Assembly: GCA_021521415.1 (NCBI GenBank)
Contig: JAIQDT010007662.1
Span: 1 to 64,000, forward strand
Reading direction: 5' to 3'
Source: Bidens hawaiensis
Taxonomy: Eukaryota > Streptophyta > Magnoliopsida > Asterales > Asteraceae
Length of the DNA: 64,000 nucleotides
Within the stretch, counting starts at the first letter, position 1, and every line of letters begins with the position of its first letter. The notes beneath the pieces were generated by a model. The model had not been told where the DNA came from. It saw only the letters and a list, made by a program, of their open reading frames with translations, and did not search any database. Both the position numbers and the translations under genes were made by a program. This document shows, piece after piece, positions 34,901-45,290 of this stretch.

Positions 34901-34950
34901 CCAGCAGTACTCTTGTCATCGGCTGTAGATTCAACATCACGAGACGACAT
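31912..34950 (-). CDS. Antisense five-exon gene in Tat element (putative gypsy-type transposon protein)
   Basis: Minus-strand exons at 34950-34229, 34165-33647, 33574-33155, 33073-32319 and 32247-31912. All four introns are GT-AG, 63-80 bp long, and all joins keep the frame, giving about 916 codons if one extra base is ignored. That base is in a four-base run (CCCC on +, 34631-34634), where HFEW should run into VCRILG. Residues 1-250 form a domain also seen at 24.2-25.4 kb (GNLRFPLTKF, KIRHFE, FYTWRCIQGWYTL, RAWKREFFFISA). Then come a Glu/Ser/Pro-rich linker, an Ala/Pro/Thr-rich exon, a long coiled coil in exon 4 (for example ENDKLKAARAKEQVQ, LRVENEELKAKLEALQ) and an acidic tail ending GPSGSGPEA. 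Function unknown. Related antisense ORFs are known from Tat elements. The clean splicing suggests selection, although the frameshift may disable this copy. Confidence 0.8.
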
Positions 34951-35074
34951 CTTGTGAAGGAAAGAAGAAAGCGATTTCGAGAGAATGCTTGCCTGAAAAG
35001 GGGAGTATTCGCCGGAAATCGCTTAAAAGATGAAGAGAAGAGTGAAAGTGTGGATTACAAAGAGCCCTCTCCCC

Positions 35075-35083
35075 CTTTATATA
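35075..35083 (-). promoter_or_regulatory. TATA-like motif of antisense gene
   Basis: TATATAAAG on the minus strand, about 125 bp upstream of the ATG at 34950. A short block beside it (atcgcaattaat) resembles atcgcagctaat beside the TATA motif at 25541-25549, so the promoter region seems to be shared by the two copies. Confidence 0.55.
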
Positions 35084-35430
35084 CTAATCGCAATTAATGC
35101 GATGAAATTAATGCGGAAGAGAGAGAAAACGAAGGTGCAATGAAACTATGACACGTGGCAAAAAGCAAGCTGGCAACAGCTGTTGACAGGACGCGTACCA
35201 TTAATTTCGCGGCCACGCGCCCGAAAAATCGCGCCCACGCGCCTGAAAAAGCGTCTGGAATGACCATGTACTGTCACGTCACCATAACTTCCTGCACGAT
35301 CTGACACAGTCAGAAGAAAGCGTCCACGACGTTTCAGAGATTTGGACTGTTCTTATCTTTCCACCAACTCTTCGAATTTCAAAATTCAAAATTCAAAAAA
35401 ATCAAAAAGTAGGCGGGAAAATAACCCTTA
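35084..35430. other. Non-coding spacer upstream of antisense gene
   Basis: No coding signal. It includes cgcgcccg and cacgcgcctgaaaa repeats near 35212-35250 and a short inverted aaattcaaaattcaaaa run near 35377-35395. Confidence 0.5.
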
Positions 35431-35915
35431 CCTTGGCAAACAAGTAACCGTAAGACGGATGCAGGAACAGTGTTAAGGCAAAACCCTTCACATACCTAGC
35501 ACCCGCAGGGAATTGAAGCCAAGTAAACCTTGGCGAACAAGTAACCGTAAGACGGATGCGGGTACAGTGTTAAGGCAAAACCCTTCACATACCTAGCACC
35601 CGCAGGGAATTGAAGCCAAGTAAACCTTGGCGAACAAGTAACCGTAAGGCGGATGCGGGTACAGTGTTAAGGCAAAACCCTTCACATACCTAGCACCCGC
35701 AGGGAATTGAAGCCAAGTATTCCTCGGCAACCAAGTAACTATAAGACGGGTGCGGGTACAGTGTAAAGGCAAAACCCTTCACATACCTAGCACCCGCAGG
35801 GAATTGACGCCAGGAATACCTTGGAAGTAAAGTAACCGTAAGACGAGCGCAGGAACAGTGTTAAGGCAAAACCCTTCACATACCTAGCGCTCCGCTGGGA
35901 ATTGAAACCAAGAAG
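35431..35915 (+). repeat. Tandem array, 97 bp, five copies
   Basis: Units start ccttggcaaa/cgaa at 35431, 35528, 35625, 35722 and 35819, exactly 97 bp apart. Each contains aagtaaccgtaagacggatg and cctagcacccgcaggg. The last copy is the most diverged. Confidence 0.93.
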
Positions 35916-36290
35916 GATCTTCTGGGCAATGCTTGCGGAAACGGAAATAACATCCCCGCATAGCGGGAACGTCGAGTACTACGTTGTTTGAAGCTCCAGG
36001 ATGGAATTGGTGGTTTTAACATAATTGATCACTATGTTCAAAACTACCAGAACCTCATGGAGAATCCACACAAGTGGGACTCAACGCTCCTGACTTGCGA
36101 GGAGGTTACAGCCTACCCGCATCATACCCAAAGACCAAGCAGGAAACTCGGGCATTTCTGCAAGTGACAAGGACTTCCGCGGGAGGAATCCCCATGGAAA
36201 ACCTTAAAAAAAAAACCCTTTTCAAAACCCTTTGCTTAAGTCCAAAAGTTCACCTCACTTTATTAAACACTCATGAGAAGAACATTGGAC
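35916..36290. other. 3' untranslated part of Tat element
   Basis: No gene recognised between the last tandem unit and the polypurine tract. Confidence 0.55.
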
Positions 36291-36300
36291 TGGGGGGACT
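36291..36300 (+). other. Polypurine tract of Tat element
   Basis: tggggggact directly precedes TGAAGAGGTAGG at the start of the 3' LTR. Confidence 0.8.
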
Positions 36301-37273
36301 TGAAGAGGTAGGTCCCAGCAGAGCCCAGTTGGACCCGCAAGACTCACCTTGAAGAGGAACGTCTGCGCAGAAACCAACTGGATCCGCATGACCAACTATG
36401 CTCAGAGACGTGACGTCCTTACGCGCAGTACGCAAGCTGGTCCCGCAGGAAATGCCTCCCAATGGTGAATGACTCCGCCTGTCCCCGCAGCCTCGGATAC
36501 AAGCCATCAGGGAAGGCCACCCGCGCAGCAAGGCTACACGCACAAGGCACTTAGCTCTCAATCACTCAGTGTCACCTGAGGGAATGAGCAAAGCCGGGAA
36601 CAATCCCGCACAAGGGCGGGAGGGGGAATACTCCCGCCCAAATAAGCCAGTCCGTACGATACGGGAAGATCTTCTGTACTGTACCTGACGAGGTATGGGA
36701 AAAAGATCTGACTAAAGATACGACAGCTTATTGACACAGTATGGCGAGTAGCATGCTTCTGTACTGTGTCACTATTAGCCGCTGCCTACTCACCAACTAC
36801 TGCCATACCACGTGCGTAGCCGGCAGTTGGTGGAAAAGGAATAGTACACAGCAGGCCTGGTCACTATCAGCCGCTGCCTATCCACCAACTACCAGCAGGG
36901 CATGTGCGTAGGCCACTGTTGGTGGAACAGGAACACTGTTGCAGCCGGCCACACCTCCTTGGAAACCTACCTTCGGCTATAAATACCACAAATGGTATGA
37001 CCATCTCATCTTATCTAGTATCATCATATTATACCTGATATCTGCTCTAGCAATCTCTTAATATACACTTATATTTAAAGAGCAATCTAGTCTGATTCTC
37101 ACGCCGGAGGGTGGTCACAAGGAGGAACCCCCCTTCTCAGTGACAAGCTCACGGTGTCTGTTTTGCAGGTTATCAGAAGAACCATCTTCTCAGGGTCTAA
37201 CCCCTCGTGGGAAACATCTATCTAACCCCCAGGTTACCAGTAATCTGCCCGGGGTCCGGTTAGTGTTTCTTCA
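36301..37273 (+). repeat. 3' LTR of Tat element
   Basis: 973 bp, same ends as the 5' LTR. Differences I see: gcatgaccaact for gcaggaccaacc, gaatgactcc for gaaggactcc, gagcaaagcc for gatcaaagcc, and six instead of fifteen C in the run near 37127. Confidence 0.93.
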
Positions 37274-37651
37274 GTATACAAACCCGTGAAGCTAATGCTT
37301 TTCGGTAAGAAATGGGATTTTGCGGTTGCGGTTTTGGCAACTTTTTTGGTGTCGGGTTTGATGCACGAGTTGCTGTTTTATTATGTGGCTCGTGTTAGTC
37401 CTACGTGGGAAATGACGTCGTTTTTTGTTCTTCATGGTGTTTGTTTGGTGGTTGAATTGTTCGTGAAGAGAGCGTTGGCGGAGAAAGTGGAGTTTCCGGT
37501 GGTTGTGTCGAGGTTGTTGACGGTGGGATTTGTGGTGGTGACGAGCTTTTGGTTGTTCTTTCCGCCGCTGATTGAGAGTGGGGCTGATGTGAAACTATTG
37601 GAGGAGTTTAAAGTCTTTGGGGATCATGTGAAAACTATGTTTGGATTGTGA
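37274..37651 (+). pseudogene. Wax-synthase-like MBOAT acyltransferase, 3' part
   Basis: After the duplicated gtata, the frame continues VYKPVKLMLFGKKWDF and carries VSGLMHELLFYYVARVSPTW, which includes the conserved His of MBOAT acyltransferases, then FFVLHGVCLVVELFVKRAL and a final hydrophobic helix, with TGA at 37649-37651. Joined to the 5' part the length would be about 340 residues, as in the family. Only the N-terminal stop and the inserted element interrupt it, so the gene was lost recently or survives as an insertion allele. Confidence 0.85.
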
Positions 37652-37934
37652 GACTTTGTGCATGTAGGGTTAAGAGTTGCATGTTTTGTATTTTGGTGGT
37701 CCATATATATACTTACGTGTTAATATATAAGTTTGGGAGAAAATAATGTAGTTTGTTTATTTATTATTTTTATAAAAATAAAGTTATAAATAAGTTTGAT
37801 AATATAAATATATTGATCAATACTTTACTACACAATTCTTTTACTATTAGAAAAATTAAAGATCAATACATTTTAACACTGCTATGTATATATTATTATA
37901 CATTATAAAAACTATTTTACAATAACTTTAAAAT
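37652..37934. other. 3' flank of wax-synthase-like gene
   Basis: AT-rich, with no gene. It ends in ctttaaaat, the left target duplication of the MITE. Confidence 0.5.
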
Positions 37935-38374
37935 GAGTGATCTACGGTTTTCGTCTTTATGGTTTGTCCAAATATGCGGTTTTAGTTCAAAAGTTTTAAA
38001 TTTGCGATTTTCGTCCCTGTGGTTTTCTTTCACTTGCAATTAAACCCGAATTCACTAATCCCGTTAAATCTGGTCGTTAAACTCATCAGTGTGCTCTTCA
38101 CGTTAGAGCAATTTTGTCCTTTTCCCCCAAATACACCTCAGCCCCTCACGTGAGGGGGCTTGCGAATTAGGACTGTGGTTTATTAAGGAGGAAAATGACA
38201 AAATTGCACCTGACATTAGGGGCACGTTGATGGTTTAATGACCACACTTAACGGGGTTAATGAATTAAATTGCAAGTGAAATGAAAACACATGGACAAAA
38301 ATCACAAATTTGAAACTATTGGACCAAAACCGCAGATTTTAACAAACCACAGGGACGAAAACCGCAATTTACTC
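37935..38374 (+). mobile_element. MITE with long terminal inverted repeats (Mutator-like)
   Basis: The 440-bp element starts gagtgatctacggttttcgtc and ends in the inverse, gacgaaaaccgcaatttactc. The inverted arms extend over about 100 bp each (gtccctgtggttt, ttcacttgcaatt). Flanks ctttaaaat (37926-37934) and tttcaaaat (38375-38383) look like a 9-bp target duplication with two mismatches, which suggests the Mutator superfamily. No coding capacity. A perfect cctcacgtgagg palindrome lies near the centre (about 38136-38147). Confidence 0.8.
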
Positions 38375-38383
38375 TTTCAAAAT

Positions 38384-39002
38384 GATGAGTGATGAATCAA
38401 TGAATTGTTTTCAATGAGTTCATTATTTTCAGGTTGGTTTGACGGCTTAAGTCTAGTAAGATTCGTTAAATAATAAAAATACGACACAATAATAAATACA
38501 TCTACATTAGAAATTAAAACACACATAATATGTATATATGATGAACATGGTGCCTTCTTAAGTTGTGCCCCCTTGGTTAAGACCAACATAAGACAGAAAA
38601 ACTTTATAAATATTATAAACTAATTTGAGTCTTTGTATGTCTAATTTGGGGCAAGTAATTAACTAATCCCATGATAATTTCAATTTGTCTTGTAAATCTT
38701 CTATGCGGGCCTGTATGATGAAGGACAATCAATTTGTTTGATACGCAAACCAATAAAATAAATTTAAATCATAACTGTTATTTGATGCAAATTGACCGGG
38801 ATTTGTATTGGGTTGACTATAGAGAGTAGAGAGTAGAGACATCCCATGACTTATATTGGGTTGACTATAGAAATGACATTTGGGGGCGTTGGTATGTATA
38901 AAGCTTGATATGGTATACATGTTACTGTATTAGATAAAAAAGGTATCAACACACTTTGATAATATATACTGACAAATAATATGTGGCATAAACATTTTGT
39001 GC
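38384..39002. other. AT-rich flank upstream of LRR pseudogene
   Basis: No gene. A short direct repeat, gggttgactatagaga/gggttgactatagaaa, at about 38810 and 38858. Confidence 0.5.
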
Positions 39003-39368
39003 ATGGTGATTTCTTCTTTATTGCTTCGGTACTTTGTGTTTCTATCATTTAAGACTACAATTGCCACTTCCATTCGCCACCAAGTAGGAAAAGGTACCGG
39101 TAATTATAAGTGCATCGATAAGGAGAGAGATGCTCTTCTTTATTTCAAAGAATACATTCATAAAGACCCCTACGGAAGACTCTCTTCATGGGCATCTGAT
39201 AAAGAAGCCAATGAGTGTTGTAAATGGAGTGGAGTCAACTGCAACAACAAAGCTAACCACACGTCACCAGACTTGACTTGAGTTTTGGATATCTTAAACG
39301 TAAGATTAGCTCGTCATTGCTTAACTTAACGCACTTAGATCATCTTGACCTTTATTGAAATTCCTTTA
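39003..39368 (+). pseudogene. LRR receptor-like protein, N-terminal part
   Basis: From ATG 39003 a short signal-peptide-like stretch ([16 protein letters not shown]) leads into the plant LRR N-terminal cap: [32 protein letters not shown] and [10 protein letters not shown], the usual start of receptor-like proteins of the EIX2/Cf type, which sense ligands at the cell surface. A TGA at 39279-39281 ends the frame, though LLNLTHLDHLDLY still reads beyond it before another stop. The gene is then broken at 39369 by a DNA transposon. Two later segments (41413-41595, 58858-59160) carry more repeats. Confidence 0.85.
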
Positions 39369-41409
39369 GGGTGTGTGTAGTGGGCAGGGCGGCCATAAGG
39401 TATGGCCAGGTGGTCGACGGCCATAGGCCCGACACCTCGTTGGCCCGAATTTTTTTTATTTTTGTTTTTGTAAATTATATTTGTTTTTATTAAGACAATA
39501 TGTATATATAGTGTTTAAACTTAATTAGATAACTATTAGTTTGGTCTAGTGGCAAAAGAGTATTACTCCCACTCTAAGGGTTGTGGGTTCTACTCTCATT
39601 TCTGGTATATTTAATCTTATTTTTATACCAAACTTTTTTACACAGCTCAATTATAACCATGTGAACCCATATAAAAATTAAATTGTTTAAACTCAACAAA
39701 ATACTCATTTTACTTAAGGCTCAAAAAAATTTCTGCCTTCGGGCCAAAATGTTTTTTGCTTTCTCGTAGCTGACCCTGGTAGTGGGCAACAAGGGCAATT
39801 TTCACTTGGAACAAGGGAGACAAATGGGGCGATAGGGGGGGTGATGAGTTTTTGTCGATGGTTTGTTTTTATTATTATTATATTCTGTGTGACATATATA
39901 TATATATATGTTTAAGTTCAACAAAAGAAATCAAATTATTGCAACAAATTAGAGAAATGAATATGAGCCACTAGTTTTATTTTAGGTTTTAAATATTTAA
40001 ATATAAATAAAAAAGATGTAAATGCAACAATGAATGCATCCTCTCTCTCCAATTAATACAACTAATATAACCATAATAAATCTCTATCTAATTAATATAT
40101 CTAACTAATTTAACTATAATAATTAAAAGGATAAAAACACTACTTTAGTTTTATTTTTTATTTATACATTTTTCATTTTATTCAACATAAATACAATTTA
40201 TTCATATAATACTATTCTTTATATTAAAAAAAAAAAATTTCACTCAATTTATTAGCATGTTTTTTAACACTAAATATCAAAACATAATATTTTTTTTCAA
40301 TTGGTATGCCTATAAAATTATTGTCATAAATAATAATAAAAAAATATCATACAAATGTGTCCATTAAATGTAAACAATAAATATACAACCTGCACAAAGT
40401 TATATAACCTACACTTATTTTGAGCGATAAAAACGTACAACATACAAAAAACATACAACTTACATATGTAATTCGACATCAGCAATTATAAAAACTACAC
40501 AAAGATACATATATCCTACACATGCGTAGGTTATATATTTTTCGTATGTAGGTCATATGTTTTTTTATTCTTAGAGCAGGTGTAAGTTATATGTTTTTGT
40601 GTAGGTTGTATATTTTTTATTGACATTTAATGCAAACATGTATAAGATAGTTTTTTTTGTAATATTCATCAAAATGTAACTATGTGTTGATGGATATTGA
40701 TATGTTGAGTTTGAAGAAATTGGTTTTGAATAAAAAGAAATTAATGTATGAATAAATTGTATTTGTGTAAGATAAAATTTTCGTATGTAGGTTATATGTT
40801 TTTCGTGTGCAGGTTATATGTTTTCGTGTGCGTGTGTATTTCATTGATAATAAATTTTGTGTGTAGGTTATATGTTTTTCGTGTGTAGGTTATATATTGT
40901 CTTATTCTTAGAACAAGTATAGATTATACCTTTTTGTGTATGTTGTATGTTTTTTGTTAATTTTTAATGCAAACACATGTAACATTGTTTTTTGGTATTA
41001 TTCATTATAATGTAGTATGTTTTGATGGATATTAATATATTGAGTTTGAAGAAATTAGTTTTTGATAGAAAGAAATTTTAATGTGTGAATAAATTATACT
41101 TGTGTAGGATAAGAATTTAAAAACACAAAAAATAAGTAATAAAAATAAATGAGTTCTTAATATTTTTCAATTATAATAATTTAATTAGTTATATAATTAA
41201 GTAGATAAATATTATGGTTTATTAGTTATATTAATTAAACAAAGAGAATGATTAATACTTTCTTTATTTAGTTTTAAGCATTTAAAACTTCAAAACAAAA
41301 CTAGTGACCCATATTCATTTCTCGCATTTCTTGCAATAATATCATTTCTCTCTTGAACCATCCCCTATATATATATATATATATATTGGGCTACAACACC
41401 ACTACACCC
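39369..41409. mobile_element. PIF/Harbinger-like DNA element
   Basis: The left end gggtgtgtgtagtggg and right end (inverse) gggtgtagtggtgttg are imperfect inverted repeats, with TTA on both sides (39366-39368 and 41410-41412). A GGG start and TTA duplication are typical of PIF/Harbinger. No transposase is seen, so it would be non-autonomous. The interior has many aggttatatgtttttcgtgtg repeats (40540-40900) and a direct duplication of about 160 bp (about 40624-40795 and 40958-41113). Confidence 0.62.
39535..39720 (+). mobile_element. Possible tRNA-derived SINE fragment
   Basis: ttggtctagtggcaaaag resembles a pol III A box and ggttgtgggttctactctc a B box, about 35 bp apart as in plant SINE heads. 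The right end is not clear. Confidence 0.4.
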
Positions 41410-41412
41410 TTA

Positions 41413-41595
41413 AAACAAAACCCATCATTTGCTGACTGAACGCCACATGATGCAAAGCACACCATTTTATAGTCCATCAACTACACATAGTCTTAGTGGA
41501 ACCATTTCCAAATTTATTGGTTCCATGACTCAATTAAGGTATCTTAACCTTGGTTTGAAACATTTTACTGAAGACATTCTCAAGTTTATTGGTTC
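41413..41595 (+). pseudogene. LRR receptor-like protein, middle segment
   Basis: The reading frame shows LSGTISKFIGSMTQLRYLNL, GLKHFTEDILKFIGS, two LRR units with the LxxLxLxxN pattern. It is cut at 41595 by the LTR of the large Tat element and resumes at 58858. Confidence 0.78.
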
Positions 41596-42185
41596 TGTTT
41601 CGGTCAAAAATTAACAAAGTAATTTTTTATCAAATTAGTACGTGAGGTAGAGTGATTGAACGAAAACAAAGTGAACACAATGATTTGATTTCGAAGAAAA
41701 AAGCCCTTGATCGTGAGGATCTCCGGCACAAAAAACCCACGGACGGTGAAAACTATCACCGTCTATTTTATTAATAACAAAAAGGTGGTTACAAGTGGTG
41801 GAGCTTATAGTAAATCGTATACTAAGTGTTACAATGAGTGATGATAGCTAAGCTAGTGAAGTGTGTGTTCTAATCGATCTTATCAGCTCGTTTAAATAAG
41901 CAAAAGAGTACAACTGAAATTCCGAGAAATCCGGAACAAACCCTAGACTAAGTCTCCCATGATCCGTTGTTGCCCACGTTTGAGTTGACGAAGCCTCAAT
42001 AATAGGCGTTGCAAACCCACGTTCTTATAATCACTTTAAACACGTGGTCTTATCTGCAAAACAAACAAAAATAATAAAGGACAATTGAATTAGTCAATAG
42101 AATCCTCGGAATATTTGCATCGGCGGGATAGGTCGAAATCCTTGAATCATGTTCAATCCTGAGGATAAAAAATCTGCTCCCAACA
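41596..42185 (-). repeat. 3' LTR of outer Tat element
   Basis: 590 bp, on the + strand tgtttcggtc to ctcccaaca. In the element's orientation it follows the polypurine tract aaaattgggggcaat (42186-42200). Confidence 0.9.
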
Positions 42186-42200
42186 ATTGCCCCCAATTTT
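42186..42200 (-). other. Polypurine tract of outer Tat element
   Basis: On the minus strand aaaattgggggcaat abuts the LTR start TGTTGGGAGC. Confidence 0.75.
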
Positions 42201-42438
42201 TACAGTTAGCGCGTGACAGGCTGTAAAAATTTTAAATTTCAAAAATGAAAATATCTTCTGCGACTGAAAAGGGCGGCACGCGAATTGAGGAAAACCTATA
42301 ACCGTCCTTCTAGGTTATAATTAACCCATACCCAAATTTCTAAATCACAATACTCTCTTCTTCGCTTGATATCCAGGTCAGTTTCTCTCTCCCTCATCTT
42401 CTTAATTTTCTATAGCTTTTCTTCTAATTCGAACAATA

Positions 42439-44043
42439 ATGAGAAAAAGAACCCCTCGATCGCTCAACCCTTATTCTTTCATAACCTCTGAGGATTTCAT
42501 CGATCAGGGTCACATCCCTGCTACTGATGAGGATCATTGTCTTTTCAAAGATCTCGACATTAGATTTCTAAAGGATTCTGGCTTGTTACCCGCTGAGACC
42601 GTCATCAGACCATACGACCCCAAAACCAAAGATGACTTTTCGTCCAAACCCTGGGTTTGTTTTTTCTATTACCCTTTTTCGATCGGCCTTTCATATCCAT
42701 TCTCTCTGCTTATTAAGGAATATTTTGATACCACCGGCTTCTCTTACTCCCAAGTCATGCCAATGGTGTGGAGAGTCTTGTCTACAATATATCGCTTGAA
42801 TAGAACCCATGAACTGTCCATAGGAATCCCTGAGATAGCCGCAACCTATAACCTTCGTACACACGGATCTCACCGTTACTGCCTTCAATCCAAAACCAAC
42901 TGCCTTTACATGGTCCCCAAGGTGTCTGGTAATGACCACGATTGGAAGAATAAATTCTTTTTTTGTACGCCGTGACTCTATTCCCGATGAAGTAAACTTG
43001 CCTGTTGAATGGGTTCACAAGGGTAGGAAATCCTTAGGATAGAATTTCTCTTTGCAAACAGTTTGTATTAATACACCTTATTTTTTGTAGCTGTGTTTGA
43101 GGATTTGGTAAGGTATAGGAAAGATACGAATCGAAGGCTTAAGGCTTTGTTCAAAATTTCGACACAAGAAAGGGAATTTCGGTTTGAAGAAGAAATAGGG
43201 GAAACCAGCATGACTGCCGCGAAGTCTCCTGAAAGTTTGTATTCTAATAACTATCTTGGGTATTTCGTAGGATTTCACTTTCTCGAGAATAACTTGATAA
43301 ATTATTGCACAGAGATGCCAAAACCAAAATCTTCCTTTAGCTTGATCGACTTGGACGACTTCATCGAATACAAAACCGTGGTGAAGCAAGAGCACTCCAA
43401 GACTCTCTCCCCCAAAAAGCCGAGGATTCCAACTACTCGCCAAAAGAGTGCTGCCCAGAAGAAAAGGAAGGCCACCACTTCAGCCGAGACTGAGCCCTTT
43501 GTTGACATGATTACTGCTGAAATTGAAGAGAAATTGCAAGCTCTTGCCAGTCTTCTTGGAACAGTAAGTTTCTTTATTTGTCCTGAAAATCATATCCTGC
43601 AAAAATTTATGTTAACCTGAGGATAACATGGAATTGAGAATTACCAACATAGGCTCCAAGACGCTGAATTGGCTCTGAGAGAAGCTGAAGGCAAGATTGC
43701 AGAACTCCAACATGCAGTAGACACAAGGATCAAGCTTCCCAAAAAGAAGGAAAAAGAGATTGTGGATCTTAAAGCTTTCTTCGAGCTAGAGAAAGCCGAA
43801 CTCATTGAAGATGCCAAGAAGGTTGCAGCTACAAGTATCTTGGAGTCAGTGCTCAAGATGTCAGAGGAGGTGAAAGAAAAGGGCAATGCGATGGATTCCT
43901 GGAATTCCGTGGTTTGGGAAAAGAAGCTGAAGATGCTGAGGGGTGAGAAGGTGGAAGAAGCTGAGGTTCCAAGTACTTCAGAGGCGACGAAGGAGACAGG
44001 CTCTAATGAGGCGACGGAAGCAGAAAAGAAGGAGGGTGATTAG
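42439..44043 (+). pseudogene. Antisense multi-exon ORF of outer Tat element
   Basis: On the strand opposite to gag-pol, ATG 42439 opens MRKRTPRSLNPYSFITSEDF with SYPFSLLIKEYFDTTG, MVWRVLSTIYRLNRTHEL and HDWKNKFFFV. A T7 run at about 42957-42963 shifts the frame; past it, RRDSIPDEVNLPVEWVHK runs to a GT donor at 43021. An intron ends at 43090 (tttttgtag). Exon 2 (43091-43563, donor gtaagt) has a basic region (PKKPRIPTTRQKS). A last exon to 44043 is a coiled coil (ELALREAEGKIAELQH) with an acidic tail. Layout (N-terminal globular domain, basic/low-complexity linker, coiled coil, acidic end) parallels the antisense gene at 31912-34950, although sequence similarity is weak by eye. The frame of the last splice join is unclear. 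Confidence 0.65.
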
Positions 44044-45290
44044 GGTGAAGGTGACAAGGTTTAAGCCTGGTTTTCAGGTTGATTTGATGTGTTTCTGGTG
44101 GTTGTTTGAACAATTTTTATTTTGGTTGTGTATGGATAATATAACATGCCTAGGATAATGGTTTGGGTGGAGGGATCCTGGTTCAGGTTGAAGCCCAAAC
44201 TAACTTTAATTTCATGTTTTTGAACAATCTGATGGTTCAGGTGGATGGGCTCCGTTTTGAGTGAAACCTGAATCATCCTTTCCTGCACTATAATGTTAGT
44301 ATAACAACTTTTTATGACTTATGTTGGTATTTTATCCCTGTTTCTGTTATTAAATTTTTAGAGAAAAATTAGAGTTTATTAGGAATGAAATTCTTTAATA
44401 ATAGTTTAAGTTTAATTCAATAAACCAATACCAAGTCATAAAATTCATCTTATAAATAAGACAAACACTATGAAATAAAGAATATTCACAAATAGGAAAT
44501 CATACCAGAATCATATAGCAACTAACTCTGATAATGTATAGACCATTTCATCCTTGTAATAAGATTATTCTTCATAACGTTCCTCCAATTCTAGGAATAT
44601 ACTGATAAACCTGTAACATTAACATTATCCTTAAAATAACTTCGGCCTCAATAAATTGGCGACAAGGCCTAAACAAACTGGCAACAAGGCCCTTAGAAGA
44701 GGCGAAAACCCCTTAATCCTTAGGAACAAACTGGCGGCAAGGCCTTAGAAGAGGCGAAAACCCATTAAAACTTAGGAATAAACTGGTGACAAGGCCCTTA
44801 GAAGAGGCGAAAACCTCTTAAACCTTAGGAATAAACTGGCGACGAGGCCCTTATGGATGGTACATCTACCATTAACTCTAGATTCAAACCAATAGCTGAG
44901 GATAGTGAGGTAACAAGTCACTATATTTCATGTGCTGGCCCCGCCTCTCGAACTATGGCTGAATAAACATGCGCTACAGGCGATCTTAAGAAGAGGTGAA
45001 AACCCCTTAAACCTTAGAAGGCATCGAATAATACCTTATCTGGCGACAAAGCCCAAAGAAACTAGCGACAAGGCCCAAATTAACTTCATTCCATGCGGGA
45101 ATACCACATATCTTCAGGCTACAAAACAGTCAAATCTAAGTGAGGGGTGGGTGTTAGCCTTGCTAACACCCCTCCGATGCCTAAGTCAGTATCATGGTAG
45201 AAGAATAATAATATACAAAATGAATAAAAATATAAATTCGAATACATACCTTGGCTGCTTAACATAACAATTATCCTCGGGATAGAAGTC
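44044..45290. repeat. 3' untranslated region of outer Tat element with tandem units
   Basis: Between the antisense ORF and the integrase end there is no gene. At about 44650-44860, 44990-45020 and 45040-45075 it holds imperfect units of about 57 bp with the phrases actggcgacaaggccc and ttagaagaggcgaaaacc. The same units occur in the inner element at about 49263-49460 and 49740-49830. Confidence 0.75.

Larger units (their letters stand above)
27744..37273 (+). mobile_element. Young non-autonomous Tat-lineage gypsy element with antisense gene
   Basis: Near-identical LTRs (27744-28725 and 36301-37273) flanked by the target duplication gtata (27739-27743, 37274-37278). PBS, gag and polypurine tract are present. 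Protease, RT, RNase H and nearly all integrase are missing: only a C-terminal integrase scrap follows gag. The interior also holds three tandem arrays and an antisense five-exon gene. I count four substitutions between the LTRs plus a poly-C length difference (15 versus 6), so insertion was recent. Mobilisation would need proteins from another element. Antisense ORFs are a known feature of Tat-lineage elements such as Retand and Grande. Confidence 0.92.
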
